From: Pseudomonas rubra
GTDB lineage: Bacteria; Pseudomonadota; Gammaproteobacteria; Pseudomonadales; Pseudomonadaceae
Length of the DNA: 64,000 bases
Direction: 5' to 3'
Assembly: GCF_028656935.1 (NCBI RefSeq)
Contig: NZ_JAMDGZ010000047.1
Location: 1-64,000 of the forward strand
Under the pieces are notes generated by a model. It searched no databases. It worked only from the letters and a program-made list of their open reading frames with translations, and had not been told where the DNA came from. How positions within the stretch are numbered: the stretch's first letter is position 1; each line of letters begins with the position of its first letter. Positions 8,882 through 16,226 of this stretch are shown one piece after another. The position numbers and the translations under genes are program-made.

Positions 8882-10062
8882 TGAAGGTTCCTGCTCAACA
8901 CCAATAGGGCGATATCATCCGGCATCTCCCCAAGCGTAGCTAATCCGAATCGTTGGCGCAGCCCATCCAGACTACCGCCTGCGGCCTTGATGATTTCAGG
9001 CAGGGCCGCCTCTTTATCTTTGAGTGTACTACCGGGCAAAAGATCCAGAATGCCATCAGATAGCAGGGTCAGGCTGAATTGAGGCGGCAACTCCAGAACA
9101 TGGTCCTGGTAGGTGGCCTCCTCGAACAGTCCGACCGGCAACCCGCGACCTTCCAGGTAACGGCTCTGGCCCGGGGTGTAAAGCACTGGCAACGGCAGGT
9201 GACCGCCGATGCTGTAGGTCATGATACCGGTATCTTCGTCAATGACCCCGCCGACCATGGTTACATGCTTGCCCAGCTTGCAGTTGATCAGGCCGCGGTT
9301 GATGTGCCCGAGCACTTCCGACGGCTTGAAGTCGCGCAAGTTGCCGCCGCGCTTGAACTCGAACAACAGACGGGTGGTCATGAATTTCAGCAGCACGGTG
9401 ACGAACGCCGATGAAGCACCGTGCCCGGAAACGTCTGCCAGGTAGAAGGCAATACGCCGCTCATCCACCCGGAAATAGTCGGCGAAGTCGCCTGACAAAT
9501 ACAGCGACGGAATGATCTGGTGCTCGAACGACAGGTCGTCGACCACCCAGGGGCTTTCCGGCAGCATGTTCATCTGCACCTGGCGCCCCGCCGTCTGGTC
9601 TTCCTGCAACAGGTGCAGGCTGGCCTCAAGCTCGCGGTTGGCGGTTTCCAGTTTTTCCCGGTAACGCTGGTTTTCCAGCACCAGGCGGGCCCGGTCCAGC
9701 GCCCGGCGCACCGAATGCTCGAGCACAGCCAGGTCTTCCAGCGGCTTGATCAGGTAATCCGCCGCCCCCAGGCGCAGGGCCTCGACCGCGTCGTTCATCA
9801 CCCCGGCACCCGACACCACGATAACCGGCAATTCCGGCGCACGCTCGGTCACCTGCCGAATCAGCTCAAGTCCGCCCATTTGCGGCATGCGCAGATCGCA
9901 GATCACAAGATCAGGGTGTTCCTGTTCGAAGACCTGAAGGCCCTGCTGGCCATTGCTTGCCTGCAGGACGCTGAAACCACTGTCTTCCAGATAGGCGGCC
10001 AGACTCGCACGTACGACGTCGTCGTCATCGATGATCAGCAGCGTTGCACTGGTTTTCTGCAT
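8878..10062 (-). CDS. rssB: Response regulator with PP2C phosphatase domain, RssB
   Basis: A 394-residue protein. Residues 5-120 form a receiver domain (acidic cluster IDDDD, phosphoacceptor Asp56 in VICDLRMP, Lys in LIKPLED). A coiled linker spans about 125-175 and a PP2C/SpoIIE-type phosphatase domain about 185-392. The phosphatase metal motifs are largely kept: GDFADYF, LADVSGHGASSAF, LSDGILD and MPDDIALLVL. In E. coli RssB is the RpoS adaptor for ClpXP with a dead PP2C fold; here the phosphatase looks intact. There is no C-terminal RsbW-like kinase domain, which separates it from HsbR. The frame extends to 10113, but the ATG at 10062 starts directly before the receiver domain. Confidence 0.86.
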   Translation of the reverse strand: MQKTSATLLIIDDDDVVRASLAAYLEDSGFSVLQASNGQQGLQVFEQEHPDLVICDLRMPQMGGLELIRQVTERAPELPVIVVSGAGVMNDAVEALRLGAADYLIKPLEDLAVLEHSVRRALDRARLVLENQRYREKLETANRELEASLHLLQEDQTAGRQVQMNMLPESPWVVDDLSFEHQIIPSLYLSGDFADYFRVDERRIAFYLADVSGHGASSAFVTVLLKFMTTRLLFEFKRGGNLRDFKPSEVLGHINRGLINCKLGKHVTMVGGVIDEDTGIMTYSIGGHLPLPVLYTPGQSRYLEGRGLPVGLFEEATYQDHVLELPPQFSLTLLSDGILDLLPGSTLKDKEAALPEIIKAAGGSLDGLRQRFGLATLGEMPDDIALLVLSRNLQ

Positions 10063-10324
10063 GTGGGCAAACGGCGCCAGGAATAGGTTGGGTGTAGGTG
10101 AGCATGGGCCCACGTACTGGGTTCACTTCAAGCTACTCTTCTATGAGTTGTAGGACATGAAAACCTGTCCGGCAAATAACAGAGGTGCCTTGTAAGGCGC
10201 AGACGGTACTCCCATCCGCCGGGCGTTTCAAGGGCACACCGGTGGTCTGCGCTGCTCTTTGCAGCTGAAAGCACCGGGAGTTATAAAAACCTCTTCAACC
10301 GCAACCCAATGAAAGGATGCAGAC

Positions 10325-10624
10325 ATGAGCTCAGGGTGCCTGGACTATAGCGAGAAGCGCGATTTCATTCGCATGCGGGTGGAGGCCGATGTAAGTCTGA
10401 TCCACCAGGGTCAGGTCATCTCGGCCGTCTGCCTGGACCTCTCCAGCAGCGGCCTGCAGGTTCAGGCACCGCGTAGGTTCGAGGTTGGCGATACCCTCGA
10501 GGTACGCATTGACTCGGATCACCCAGCATTGAAAGGGCTGGAAGCGAGCACCGAGGTGGTCTGGGTCGCCGATCAGTCAGGAGGCAAACAAAAGCTCGGC
10601 CTGCGCATCCTCAGCATGAAATAA
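10325..10624 (+). CDS. PilZ domain protein (c-di-GMP binding)
   Basis: A 99-residue single-domain PilZ protein. Both c-di-GMP contacts are present: RDFIR near residues 12-16 (the RxxxR motif) and DLSSSG near residues 38-43 (the D/NxSxxG motif). It lacks any output domain, so it should work by binding a partner. An AAAGGATG site precedes the ATG. It lies between rssB (divergent) and mlaA (convergent). The partner is unknown. Confidence 0.9.
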   Translation: MSSGCLDYSEKRDFIRMRVEADVSLIHQGQVISAVCLDLSSSGLQVQAPRRFEVGDTLEVRIDSDHPALKGLEASTEVVWVADQSGGKQKLGLRILSMK

Positions 10625-10634
10625 ATGCAGACAC

Positions 10635-10660
10635 AAAAAAGGCGACCCTGAGGTCGCCTC
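10635..10660 (-). terminator. Rho-independent terminator of mlaA
   Basis: Stem GGCGACC/GGTCGCC (10641-10647 with 10652-10658). On the minus strand it is followed by a run of six T, 17 bases beyond the mlaA stop. It may also act on the plus-strand PilZ transcript, though less efficiently. Confidence 0.85.
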
Positions 10661-10676
10661 TGCTTTAACGCATTGA

Positions 10677-11378
10677 TCAGAAGTCGTCGACGACTTCGCC
10701 ATCTTTGACCTTGAATTCGCGGTTCTGCAGATACGCATTGCGAATGAAGATGTACTTGTCACCATTGATCAGTTTTTCTGCCGACAGCAGGCTGGCACGG
10801 GTGTCGACCACATCAACGGCAATCGCGGTGTTGCGGGTCGGAATATGGTCGATATAGCGGTAGGGTTCGGTGTAGGTGTCCGGGTATTTGGCGATGGCAT
10901 CGCGCACGGTGCTTGGGCCGAGCAACGGCAGCATCACGTACGGGCCGCTACTCACGCCCCAGTAGCCGAGGGTCTGGCCAAAATCTTCGTCATTGCGCTG
11001 CAGGCCCATCTTGGTGCCGACATCAAAGAAGCCGCCCAGGCCGAAGGTGGTGTTGACGATCATCCGCGCGGTGTCGACGCCAGCCGCGTGCGGTTTGAGC
11101 TGCAGGACGTTGTTGGCCAGATTGGTGACATCGCCCAGGTTGCGGAACATGTTGTGGATGCCGTCTTCGAGGAACTGCGGGGTGACCGCCTGGTAACCCT
11201 TGGCCAGTGGTTTGAGGGCATAGGTGTCGACCGTGTCGTTGAAGCGGAAGATCGGCCGGTTGACGCTTTCCCATGGATCTTCTTCAGTCGCCGCCTGGGT
11301 TGCGACTGCTGGCGCCAACAGTAGACCGGCACAGACACAGGCCCGGGTCATCCGATCAATCAGGCCGATCCTACGCAT
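10677..11378 (-). CDS. mlaA: Outer-membrane lipid asymmetry protein MlaA (VacJ)
   Basis: A 233-residue MlaA/VacJ family protein, which removes mislocalised phospholipids from the outer leaflet of the outer membrane and hands them to MlaC. Seen: a signal peptide to about residue 29, then DPWESVNRPIFRFND (family start), LANNVLQLKP, FGLGGFFDVGTKMGL and the GVSSGPYVMLPLLGPS core. The E. coli protein is a lipoprotein; here the signal ends ATQAATEEDPW with no lipobox cysteine at the expected place, so it looks like a signal-peptidase I substrate. GGAG lies seven bases before the ATG. The rest of the mla system is not in this window. Confidence 0.93.
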   Translation of the reverse strand: MRRIGLIDRMTRACVCAGLLLAPAVATQAATEEDPWESVNRPIFRFNDTVDTYALKPLAKGYQAVTPQFLEDGIHNMFRNLGDVTNLANNVLQLKPHAAGVDTARMIVNTTFGLGGFFDVGTKMGLQRNDEDFGQTLGYWGVSSGPYVMLPLLGPSTVRDAIAKYPDTYTEPYRYIDHIPTRNTAIAVDVVDTRASLLSAEKLINGDKYIFIRNAYLQNREFKVKDGEVVDDF

Positions 11379-11569
11379 AGAATTACTCCTCGAACTGGGG
11401 CAGACGCCTCGCGTCCTACGCCGAAAAATGAAGCAAGTATAATGCCTCTGCTGCTGTTAAGCAGCCTGGCATAAACAGCGTCGCAAAATTGTGAACAAGT
11501 GTGTAGCCGTCGCGTCACCAGAAGGTCACAAACCCAGCGTAGCCTGCAGGTTATTTCAGGGACGTTGCC

Positions 11570-12127
11570 ATGCCAGACTCCCCCGCCATTACCGCCCTGC
11601 TCTTTGGCCTGCGCGGATGCCTTGTTGATCTGCACGCCACCCCTGAATCCCCCCACCCTACCCCGGGTGCGCTACCCGTCCTTGACTGGCTGAACCAGCA
11701 GAAGGTGCCTTGTGCCTGGTTAGATGAGCTGCCGGCCGCAGACGGCACACTGCTGGCCAGCGCCTTGCCGGCCTGGCTCCAGGCCTGCCCGGACTGCGCA
11801 ATACCGTGGCCGGCGCCAGACGCCTGCTGGCGGGCATTGATGGGACTCAAGGCAGAAAGACTCGAAGGTTGCGTGCTGGTCAGTGGCGAGCCGCGCCTAC
11901 TGCAATCGGCCCTTAACGCGGGGCTGTGGACCATCGGCCTGGCCAGTTGCGGGCGCAGCAGCCGCCAGTGGCAGACGCTCAGCCCCCAGGAGCAGGAACG
12001 CAAGCGTGGGCAAGCCACCGTGCAACTGTTCAGCCTTGGCGTGCATTCGGTGATCGATCACCTGGAAGCCCTGGCCGACTGCCTGACAGATATCGGCCAG
12101 CGCCGGCGCAAAGGCGAAAAACCCTGA
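11570..12127 (+). CDS. HAD-fold protein lacking catalytic aspartates (pseudoenzyme?)
   Basis: A 185-residue protein shaped like a phosphonatase-type HAD hydrolase. The N-terminal strand ALLFGLRGCLVDLHA lines up with HAD motif I (FDLDGTLVD), but both aspartates and the threonine are replaced (Gly, Arg, Cys). A motif-II-like LVSGEPRLLQSALNAGLWTIGL keeps the usual segment near residues 103-125. Without the nucleophilic Asp it should not form the aspartyl-phosphate intermediate. The reading frame is intact and codon use is normal, so it appears maintained. A regulatory or binding role is inference only. Confidence 0.7.
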   Translation: MPDSPAITALLFGLRGCLVDLHATPESPHPTPGALPVLDWLNQQKVPCAWLDELPAADGTLLASALPAWLQACPDCAIPWPAPDACWRALMGLKAERLEGCVLVSGEPRLLQSALNAGLWTIGLASCGRSSRQWQTLSPQEQERKRGQATVQLFSLGVHSVIDHLEALADCLTDIGQRRRKGEKP

Positions 12128-12250
12128 AACAGCGGTGTTGATCCGGGTCATGCAAAGCGCTGCCGGGTGGATTACTCTGTAGGCATGGCATGGACCTTTC
12201 GCCGGATGACGAGGTCCATGGCTGTGCCTATCCATAGAGGGAGAACACCC

Positions 12251-12514
12251 ATGCCTGCCCGCGAACTGCAACAGCAACTCAACGAGCTGCGCGAGCAACT
12301 GGAGCAGAATCCACCGCTTTCAGAAGAAGAGCGCGAACACCTGCATGAGCTGATGCGGCAAATCGAAGCCAAGCTCGAACTGGAAGCGGCAAGCCCAGAC
12401 AACGATCTGGTCGATAGCGTCAACCTGGCAGTGGAAACCTTTGAAGCTAACCATCCCAGTTTGACCGGAATCCTGCGCAGGCTCGCCGTAAGCTTGCATA
12501 GCATGGGCATCTAA
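12251..12514 (+). CDS. DUF4404 family protein
   Basis: An 87-residue, mostly helical, Glu/Leu-rich protein (ELQQQLNELREQLEQ, then EEEREHLHELMRQIEAKLE), matching the small DUF4404 family. No signal or membrane segment; probably a cytosolic coiled-coil protein. The frame opens at 12167, but the ATG at 12251 follows an AGAGGGAGA ribosome site and starts the conserved part. Function unknown. Confidence 0.75.
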   Translation: MPARELQQQLNELREQLEQNPPLSEEEREHLHELMRQIEAKLELEAASPDNDLVDSVNLAVETFEANHPSLTGILRRLAVSLHSMGI

Positions 12515-12530
12515 GCCCACCCGAATAGAA

Positions 12531-12557
12531 AAGCCCCGTCATCGAACGGGGCTTTTT
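12531..12557. terminator. Bidirectional terminator
   Basis: AAGCCCCG stem pairing with CGGGGCTT (loop TCATCGAA), followed by five T on the plus strand and four on the minus strand. It sits between the convergent DUF4404 gene and queF. Confidence 0.9.
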
Positions 12558-12559
12558 CG

Positions 12560-13390
12560 TTACTGGCGAACCAGTCGCAGGTTCTGCTGGGTCACCTGCC
12601 CGGTGCTGCGGTACGGGTTGATGTCCAACCCGCCGCGGCGCACATAACGGGCGTAGACCGTCAGGTGCTCGGGGTTGAGCAGGTTCTTGAGGTCAAGGTA
12701 GATACGCTCGACGCACTGCTCATGAAAGTCCGCATGCTGGCGGAAGCTGATCAGGTAGGTCAGCAGGCTGGCATGATCCAGCGCCGCGCCGCGGTATTCC
12801 ACGGTAACGCTGCCCCAGTCTGGCTGGCCAGTGACCGGGCAGTTGGACTTGAGCAAATGGCTGTGCAGGGTTTCTTCAACAATCTTGGCGCTGTCGCAAC
12901 GCAGCAGCTCCGGCTGAGGCTGTTCATAGTTGCTGATGCTGATATCCAGCTCGTCGATGCACACGCCCGGCAAGCCAACCACGCCCTGCCCTTCAACCTC
13001 AGTCAGGCTGCGGATCTGCACGCCGACCGGCTTGCCGGCGGCAGCGGACAGGTCCTTGACCAGGCACGCCTGCAGCGCAGCAGGCGATTCGAACACGGTC
13101 TGGTTCAGCGAGTTTAGGTACAACTTGAACGACTTCGACTCGATGATGTTCGGCGAATCGGCAGGAATGGCGAACTCGCCAATGGCCACCACCGGTTTGC
13201 CCGACGACAGCAGCCAGGACAGCTCGAAGCAGTTCCAGAAGTCGACACCCTGCCATGGCAGGGTCTGGGCGCTGACACCCAGCTCGGCCCATTTCGCCGC
13301 CCGCGGGATCGGGAAAAGCAGCGAAGGGGTGTAAGTAGCGACGTATTCGCTGGACTTACCCAGCGGAGAATGTTCGGCGGCAGGATGCAT
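12560..13390 (-). CDS. queF: NADPH-dependent 7-cyano-7-deazaguanine reductase QueF
   Basis: A 276-residue long-form QueF, which reduces preQ0 to preQ1 in queuosine tRNA modification. Seen: the ESKSFKLYLNS motif near residues 90-100 (NADPH-binding), the SNCPVTGQPDWG segment around residue 190 whose cysteine forms the thioimide with preQ0, and HADFHEQCVERI later on. Length matches the bimodular gamma-proteobacterial form. The ATG used is seven codons inside the longest frame and starts MHPAAEHSPLGK, the usual N-terminus. Confidence 0.95.
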   Translation of the reverse strand: MHPAAEHSPLGKSSEYVATYTPSLLFPIPRAAKWAELGVSAQTLPWQGVDFWNCFELSWLLSSGKPVVAIGEFAIPADSPNIIESKSFKLYLNSLNQTVFESPAALQACLVKDLSAAAGKPVGVQIRSLTEVEGQGVVGLPGVCIDELDISISNYEQPQPELLRCDSAKIVEETLHSHLLKSNCPVTGQPDWGSVTVEYRGAALDHASLLTYLISFRQHADFHEQCVERIYLDLKNLLNPEHLTVYARYVRRGGLDINPYRSTGQVTQQNLRLVRQ

Positions 13391-13458
13391 GGCTAAAACC
13401 TGTAGGAGCAAATACGCCTAGTTTATCGGTTTTAGGCCATGCATAGGGCAATCGACTG

Positions 13459-13968
13459 CTATTGGCCGATGGTCAGCTTGCCAACCATGCCCGCCTGATA
13501 GTGGCCGGGGACATTGCAGGCAAACTCGATCGGCGTTGACTGACTGAAAGTCCAGGTCAGTTCGGCGCGTTTGCCCGGCTCGACCATCACCGTGTTCGGG
13601 TCGTCGTGCTGCATGCCCGCGCCCTGGCTCATGCTGCCGTGGTCCATACCACCGTGGCCCATGGCCGAATGGTCCATCTGGCCCTGCATGGCGATCATTT
13701 CTTGTTGGTGCTTGGCATGAATCACGGCATCGCCAAGGCTGAACTCATGGACGACCGCGCCCTTGTTGACCAGCGCAAAGCGCACGGTTTCCCCGGCTTT
13801 GACCTCAAGGCTGCGCGGCTCGTAGTACATGTCGCCCATCACCACCTCGACTGTGCGCGTGGCCTTGGCCGCCGCAGCCGGCTGACCGAAGGCGTAGGAA
13901 GGCGCGGGCGATGCCAGGGCTGGCAGGCTGAACAGCGCCAGGGCGCCAACGATCATAAGGTGTTTCAT
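13459..13968 (-). CDS. Cupredoxin-fold periplasmic copper protein with Met/His-rich loop
   Basis: A 169-residue protein: signal peptide (MKHLMIVGALALFSLPALA) followed by a plastocyanin/azurin-like fold. Predicted type-I copper ligands are the His in VVHEFSLG and the Cys, His and Met in ACNVPGHYQAGMVG near the C-terminus. Between them is an insertion rich in Met and His (MDHSAMGHGGMDHG region), typical of Cu(I) carriage. It is divergent from a CopR-type regulator across a palindrome, which fits a copper-responsive periplasmic carrier. The exact physiological role is inferred. Confidence 0.88.
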   Translation of the reverse strand: MKHLMIVGALALFSLPALASPAPSYAFGQPAAAAKATRTVEVVMGDMYYEPRSLEVKAGETVRFALVNKGAVVHEFSLGDAVIHAKHQQEMIAMQGQMDHSAMGHGGMDHGSMSQGAGMQHDDPNTVMVEPGKRAELTWTFSQSTPIEFACNVPGHYQAGMVGKLTIGQ

Positions 13969-14033
13969 TTCAAGCCCACTCCAGGGTTGCTACGGTTCGG
14001 GCTTCACTGTAGAAAGCCGCCGCTGGCAGTCAC

Positions 14034-14060
14034 CTGACAAAAAGATTACAACTTTGTCAG
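14034..14060. promoter_or_regulatory. Candidate CopR operator between cupredoxin and copR
   Basis: A perfect inverted repeat CTGACAAA-N11-TTTGTCAG (14034-14041 and 14053-14060), containing ATTACA in its spacer. TGACA/TGTCA half sites are typical of CopR/CusR-class heavy-metal regulators. It lies midway in the 156-bp divergent region, where it could serve both genes. Confidence 0.65.
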
Positions 14061-14124
14061 CTTGGCCATCCACCCCGCCCGGCGCGGTATAACCCTCCGG
14101 CAATCCACGCAAAAGAGCCAGCCG

Positions 14125-14805
14125 ATGAAACTGTTGATCGTCGAAGACCAGACCAAGACCGGCCAGTACCTGTGCCAGGGCCTCAGCGAAGCAGGCTTCG
14201 CCACCGAGCTTGCCAGCGACGGCAACACCGGTCAGCACCTGGCCCTGACCGGCGACTACGACCTGCTGATCCTCGATGTCATGCTGCCCGGCCGCAATGG
14301 TTGGCAGATCCTCCAGGCCGTGCGTGCCGCAGGCCTGGAAATCCCGGTGCTGTTCCTCACCGCCCGCGACGCCGTCGAAGACCGCGTACATGGCCTGGAA
14401 CTGGGCGCCGACGACTACCTGGTCAAGCCTTTCGCCTTCTCCGAGCTGCTGGCGCGAGTGCGTAGCCTGCTGCGGCGTGGCAGCAGCCCGGCGCAGGAAA
14501 CCACCCTGGGCCTTGCCGACCTGCGCCTGGACCTGATCCGTCGCCGGGTCGAACGCACAGGCCAGCGCATCGACCTGACCGCCAAGGAGTTCGCCCTGCT
14601 CGAGCTGCTGTTGCGCCGTCAGGGCGAAGTGCTGCCCAAATCCTTGATCGCCTCTCAAGTCTGGGACATGAACTTCGACAGCGACACCAATGTCATCGAA
14701 GTGGCGATCCGCCGACTGCGCCTGAAAATCGACGACAGTCACGACAACAAGCTGATCCATACCGTGCGCGGCATGGGTTATGTGCTCGAAGAGCGCAGCG
14801 CCTGA
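14125..14805 (+). CDS. copR: Heavy-metal (copper) response regulator, CopR/CusR type
   Basis: A 226-residue OmpR-family regulator. The receiver starts MKLLIVEDQTKTGQYL, has its phosphoacceptor Asp in LLILDVMLPGRNG (about residue 51) and Lys in DYLVKPF. The C-terminal winged helix ends with VIEVAIRRLRLKID and the IHTVRGMGYVLEE signature. KTGQYLxQGLxEAGF is typical of the heavy-metal branch (CopR, CusR, IrlR). The stop overlaps the kinase start by one base (TGATG). The frame begins earlier, but the ATG at 14125 starts the receiver exactly. Copper as signal is inferred from the adjacent cupredoxin. Confidence 0.9.
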   Translation: MKLLIVEDQTKTGQYLCQGLSEAGFATELASDGNTGQHLALTGDYDLLILDVMLPGRNGWQILQAVRAAGLEIPVLFLTARDAVEDRVHGLELGADDYLVKPFAFSELLARVRSLLRRGSSPAQETTLGLADLRLDLIRRRVERTGQRIDLTAKEFALLELLLRRQGEVLPKSLIASQVWDMNFDSDTNVIEVAIRRLRLKIDDSHDNKLIHTVRGMGYVLEERSA

Positions 14806-16151
14806 TGCGCCGCCTGTCCCTGGGCAGCCGCCTGGCACTGCTGTTTGCCGCCTGTACGGCAGTGGTATCGCTGAGCGCCGGGCTGCTCTTCAGCCGCGCC
14901 AGCGCCACCCACTTCATCGAGCTCGACCAGCAATTGCTCAACAGTCGCCTGTCGCTGCTACGGCAAATGCTCGACGGCGTGCACGACCCCGCCAGCCTGG
15001 CGCCACGCCTGCCTGCCCTACAGACCGAACTCAGCCATCAGGCCGACTTGGCCGTGCGCATTCGCGGCCATGACGGGCGCATCTGGTTCGACAGCCAGGC
15101 GGACCTGCCGGATGTACCACAGGTGCTCGGGCTCAGCACCCTGCACAGCAGCGGCACCGACTACCGCAGCCTGTGCGTCCAGCTCAACGACGGCGACGCA
15201 CAGCTAACGCTGTTTCTCGACATCACCCACCATCAGCATTTTCTCCAGCGCATGCAGCAGCTGATCTGGCTTACCGTCGGCCTCTCGGCGTTGGCTACCG
15301 CACTGCTCGGCGCCTGGGCCGCGCGCAGTGGGCTGCGACCGTTACGGAAAATGGGTGAAGTGGCCTCCGGGGTGTCAGCGCGGTCATTGACCACACGCCT
15401 GCCCGAAGGGCAGATGCCGGTGGAGCTGGCGGAACTGGCGCGGACCGTCAACGCCATGCTCGAACGCCTGGACGATGCCTTCCAGCGTCTGTCGGCGTTT
15501 TCCGCCGACATTGCCCACGAACTGCGCACACCACTGTCGAACCTGCTGACCCACACCCAGGTAACCCTGACCCGGCCGCGCAACCTGGATGAATACCGCG
15601 AGGCGCTGCACAGCAACCTCGAAGAGCTGCAATGGATGGCGCAACTGGTCAACGACATGCTTTACCTGGCTAAGGCAGACCACGGTTTGCTGATGCCCAG
15701 CCGTCAGCAACTGGCGCTTGAGGATGAGACCGATGCCTTGCTCGAGTACTACGCGCCCTTGGCCGAAGAGGCCGACGTAAAGTTGAATCGCGAGGGGCAG
15801 GCGCCCTTGCACGGCGACCGGCATATGTTGCGCCGGGCGCTGTCCAACCTGCTGGACAATGCCTTGCGCTTTACCCCGGCCGGCGGCGAGATACGCGTGA
15901 CGATTGAACGATCGGAGGGTTTGGTGCGCCTGCAGGTGGCCAACCGGGGTGAGCCGATTGACCCGGCGTTGCTGCCAAAGCTGTTTGATCGTTTCTACCG
16001 CGCAGACCCGGCGCGGCGCGAGGGCAGCAGCGAGCATGCCGGGCTGGGGCTGGCGATTACCCGCTCGATTGTGCAGGCCCATGGGGGGAGTATTCGTGCA
16101 GAGTCGGCCGAAGGCTGGACGCGCTTTGTGATCGATTTGCCGACGGTGTGA
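14805..16151 (+). CDS. copS: Heavy-metal sensor histidine kinase, CopS/CusS type
   Basis: A 448-residue membrane sensor kinase. Seen: first transmembrane helix at about 10-30, a periplasmic loop to about 150, a second helix (LIWLTVGLSALATALLGAWA), a HAMP domain, the H-box FSADIAHELRTPLSNLL near residue 240 with the phosphoacceptor His, then N, G1 (LFDRFYR) and G2 (GLGLAITRSIV) boxes of the HATPase. It forms the second gene of an operon with copR. The heavy-metal subfamily follows from the regulator and HAMP/H-box context. Confidence 0.9.
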   Translation: MRRLSLGSRLALLFAACTAVVSLSAGLLFSRASATHFIELDQQLLNSRLSLLRQMLDGVHDPASLAPRLPALQTELSHQADLAVRIRGHDGRIWFDSQADLPDVPQVLGLSTLHSSGTDYRSLCVQLNDGDAQLTLFLDITHHQHFLQRMQQLIWLTVGLSALATALLGAWAARSGLRPLRKMGEVASGVSARSLTTRLPEGQMPVELAELARTVNAMLERLDDAFQRLSAFSADIAHELRTPLSNLLTHTQVTLTRPRNLDEYREALHSNLEELQWMAQLVNDMLYLAKADHGLLMPSRQQLALEDETDALLEYYAPLAEEADVKLNREGQAPLHGDRHMLRRALSNLLDNALRFTPAGGEIRVTIERSEGLVRLQVANRGEPIDPALLPKLFDRFYRADPARREGSSEHAGLGLAITRSIVQAHGGSIRAESAEGWTRFVIDLPTV

Positions 16152-16156
16152 ATGCT

Positions 16157-16220
16157 ATCGCAGGGCAAGTCGGGGCGCCGCATCGCCGCTCCCACAGCGG
16201 GAGCGGGCTTGCCCCGCGAT
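16157..16220. repeat. REP pair, CGCGGGGCAAGCCCGC variant (one arm degenerate)
   Basis: The right copy (about 16197-16220, GGGAGCGGGCTTGCCCCGCGAT) is a standard REP. The left copy (ATCGCAGGGCAAGTCGGGGC ... CGCTCCCACA) is mutated and interrupted by an insertion. It lies between the convergent ends of copS and lolE. Confidence 0.7.
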
Positions 16221-16226
16221 CAGCGA

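Noticed and set aside
8399..10062. Naming the PP2C regulator and STAS protein HsbR/HsbA
   Set aside because: HsbR carries an additional C-terminal kinase domain, which is absent here; no flagellar genes or HsbD are adjacent. The tal-mlaA context fits RssB/RssC.
10114..10324. Flagellar (sigma-28) or sigma-54 promoter upstream of the PilZ gene
   Set aside because: No TAAAG-N15-GCCGATAA or GG-N10-GC pattern that I could defend.
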